The notes under the pieces were generated by a model. It was not told the origin of the DNA. It ran no database searches and saw only the letters and a program-made list of their open reading frames with translations. From NCBI RefSeq assembly GCF_001571365.1, contig NZ_BCTQ01000029.1, positions 1-64,000 on the forward strand: 64,000 nt of DNA. The letters are read 5' to 3'. The translations under genes were made by a program, and so were the position numbers. Every line of letters begins with the position of its first letter. Positions within the stretch are counted from its first letter, which is position 1. This DNA is from Achromobacter denitrificans NBRC 15125. GTDB taxonomy: Bacteria; Pseudomonadota; Gammaproteobacteria; Burkholderiales; Burkholderiaceae_B. Positions 62,746 through 64,000 of this stretch are shown in pieces.

Positions 62746-64000
62746 GTGACAACGAATACAACAATGCAGGACGACAATCCCAGTTCGGATGACACCGTAT
62801 CCAGCGGTCAGCCGGAATCTTCCGCCGCGCGCGAGCCGGCGGCCGAAGGCGAGGCCAGCGCGCGCGGCCGCGGCCGCAAGCTGAGGACGCCTTTCCGCCG
62901 CCGTCGCGGCGATGCGGCGGCCGAGCAGGCGCCCGCCGCCGAAGCGCAGCCCCAGGTCGACGAGGCTGCCGCCCCGGTGGAGTCCACGGATTCCCGCGGC
63001 ACGGAGCAGGAAGCCGAGCAGGCCTTGTCGTACCTGGACACGGCCGACCGCATGGAACAGCGGCTCGGCAAGTACCTGAACAGCGAGGCGGTCATGCCCA
63101 AGCTGCACAAGGTGCTGGCGGACGCGGGCATCGGCTCGCGCCGCGAAATGGAAGAACTGATCGTCGCGGGCCGGGTGTCGGTCAACGGCGAGCCGGCGCA
63201 CATCGGTCAACGCGTGGCGCCCAACGACCAGGTCCGCGTCAATGGCAAGCCCATCATGCGGACGAACACCAAGAAGCCGCCGCGCGTGATCCTCTATCAC
63301 AAGCCTGCCGGCGAGATCGTCAGCCATGACGACCCGGGCGGCCGCGCAAGCGTCTTCGCGCGCCTGCCCAAGCTGCGCACCGGCAAGTGGCTGTCGGTCG
63401 GCCGCCTGGACCTGAATACCGAAGGCCTGCTGATCTTCACCACCTCGGGCGACATGGCCAACCGCATCATGCATCCGCGCTACGGCACGGAGCGCGAGTA
63501 CGCGGTGCGCGTGCTGGGCGAGATGGACGAGGCGCAGCGCCAGTCCCTGGTCGATGGCATCCAGCTGGACGACGGCCTGGCCGCGTTCGGCTCCCTGGAC
63601 TACCTGGGCGGCGACGGCAGCAACCGCTGGTACCGCGTCACCCTGCAGGAAGGCCGCAACCGCGAAGTCCGCCGCATGTTCGAAGCGGTGGGCGTCACGG
63701 TCAGCCGCCTGATCCGCACGCGCTTCGGCGATATCGTCCTGCCGCGCACCCTGCGCCGCGGCCGTTGGGACGAGCTGGACCCCTCGCTGGTCACCGCGCT
63801 GATGGTCCAGCTGGGCCTGTTGCGCGAAGACGACGACTCCGGCGGCAATCGCCGCCGTTCCAAGCAACCCCAATCCCATGACAGCGCCTTGCCCCCGGGC
63901 TTCGGCACGATGGACCGCAACGGCATGAACGGCGCGCGCATCGGCCGCCGCGGCAAGCTGCAAGGCGGCCGCCTGGGCAGCGCGGGCCAGGCGCAGGCTT
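62746..64000 (+). CDS. rluB: 23S rRNA pseudouridine synthase B (3' end beyond the window)
   Basis: At least 418 residues before the window ends. GTG 62746 is chosen because GGAG at 62733-62736 is 9 bases upstream; an in-frame ATG at 62764 has no ribosome site. An N-terminal disordered, Ala/Glu/Arg-rich stretch (about 1-105) precedes the S4 domain ([22 protein letters not shown]) and the catalytic domain with the aspartate motif [18 protein letters not shown] and [12 protein letters not shown]. It modifies U2605 of 23S rRNA. The sequence after residue 370 is again polar and disordered. Confidence 0.93.
   Translation, partial: MTTNTTMQDDNPSSDDTVSSGQPESSAAREPAAEGEASARGRGRKLRTPFRRRRGDAAAEQAPAAEAQPQVDEAAAPVESTDSRGTEQEAEQALSYLDTADRMEQRLGKYLNSEAVMPKLHKVLADAGIGSRREMEELIVAGRVSVNGEPAHIGQRVAPNDQVRVNGKPIMRTNTKKPPRVILYHKPAGEIVSHDDPGGRASVFARLPKLRTGKWLSVGRLDLNTEGLLIFTTSGDMANRIMHPRYGTEREYAVRVLGEMDEAQRQSLVDGIQLDDGLAAFGSLDYLGGDGSNRWYRVTLQEGRNREVRRMFEAVGVTVSRLIRTRFGDIVLPRTLRRGRWDELDPSLVTALMVQLGLLREDDDSGGNRRRSKQPQSHDSALPPGFGTMDRNGMNGARIGRRGKLQGGRLGSAGQAQA

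Noticed and set aside
61621..63963. Open frame of about 780 codons on the minus strand
   Set aside because: It mirrors scpB and rluB and has low-complexity Ala/Ser composition. Both sense genes have clear family motifs.

Overview
The window is a high-GC chromosomal segment whose gene content points to a betaproteobacterium of the Alcaligenaceae (Bordetella/Achromobacter type). This rests on Bug/TctC solute-binding proteins lacking their membrane partners, kynBA, a PaaN-type phenylacetate cluster, the rplS, scpB and rluB sequences, and GC-rich intergenic repeats. That placement is inference from protein resemblance. No phage, insertion sequence, CRISPR array or rRNA operon is visible. Genes are tightly packed, with many 1-4 base start/stop overlaps.

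Layout. 1-46 is the last codons of etfA. 244-5602 is an aspartate module: AspT-type antiporter, aspartate 4-decarboxylase, second AspT-type antiporter. 5599-6534 is a LysR regulator divergent from a CoA-transferase, crotonase, Bug and acyl-CoA dehydrogenase operon (6632-11481). 11624-12265 is a 1-Cys peroxiredoxin. 12488-19448 is a seven-gene sulfate uptake and activation operon (sbp, cysT, cysW, cysA, cysH, cysD, cysN). 19660-20991 is an SPL-like radical SAM gene under a LexA-type box. 21065-26245 holds a small unknown gene, a DMT transporter, rplS, a CoA-pyrophosphatase Nudix, rsgA and an M48 peptidase. 26307-27853 is orn plus a minimal sigma-54 activator. 27881-30603 is an atuA-like, DUF4387 and Bug operon with a clear sigma-54 promoter. 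30827-31462 is nnrE.

31524-41013 is the aerobic phenylacetate pathway: paaX divergent from paaABCDE, paaN, paaG, paaI and paaK, with GC-rich repeats between genes. 41221-44348 is a MATE exporter and an ArnT-like membrane glycosyltransferase. 44473-44739 is rpmE2. 44935-46612 is kynB-kynA with a small open frame between them. Then come radC, an slpA-like FKBP, ispH and maiA. 49618-53109 is a response regulator, sensor kinase and DegP/MucD-like protease operon. 53317-57858 is an accessory catabolic block (lambda-crystallin-type dehydrogenase, FadR-type regulator, Bug, TauD dioxygenase, IclR regulator). The end carries tRNA-Thr, tRNA-Asn, a CobW-like GTPase, a LysR regulator, initiator tRNA, scpB and the start of rluB.

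The most interesting points are three. First, the atuA-like operon looks like a complete sigma-54 circuit, with promoter, upstream palindrome and adjacent activator gene. Second, the SPL-like radical SAM protein combines a LexA box over its promoter with a sliding-clamp-type motif as its last residues. Third, the aspartate decarboxylase carries a histone-like Lys/Ala tail and lies between two antiporter paralogues.
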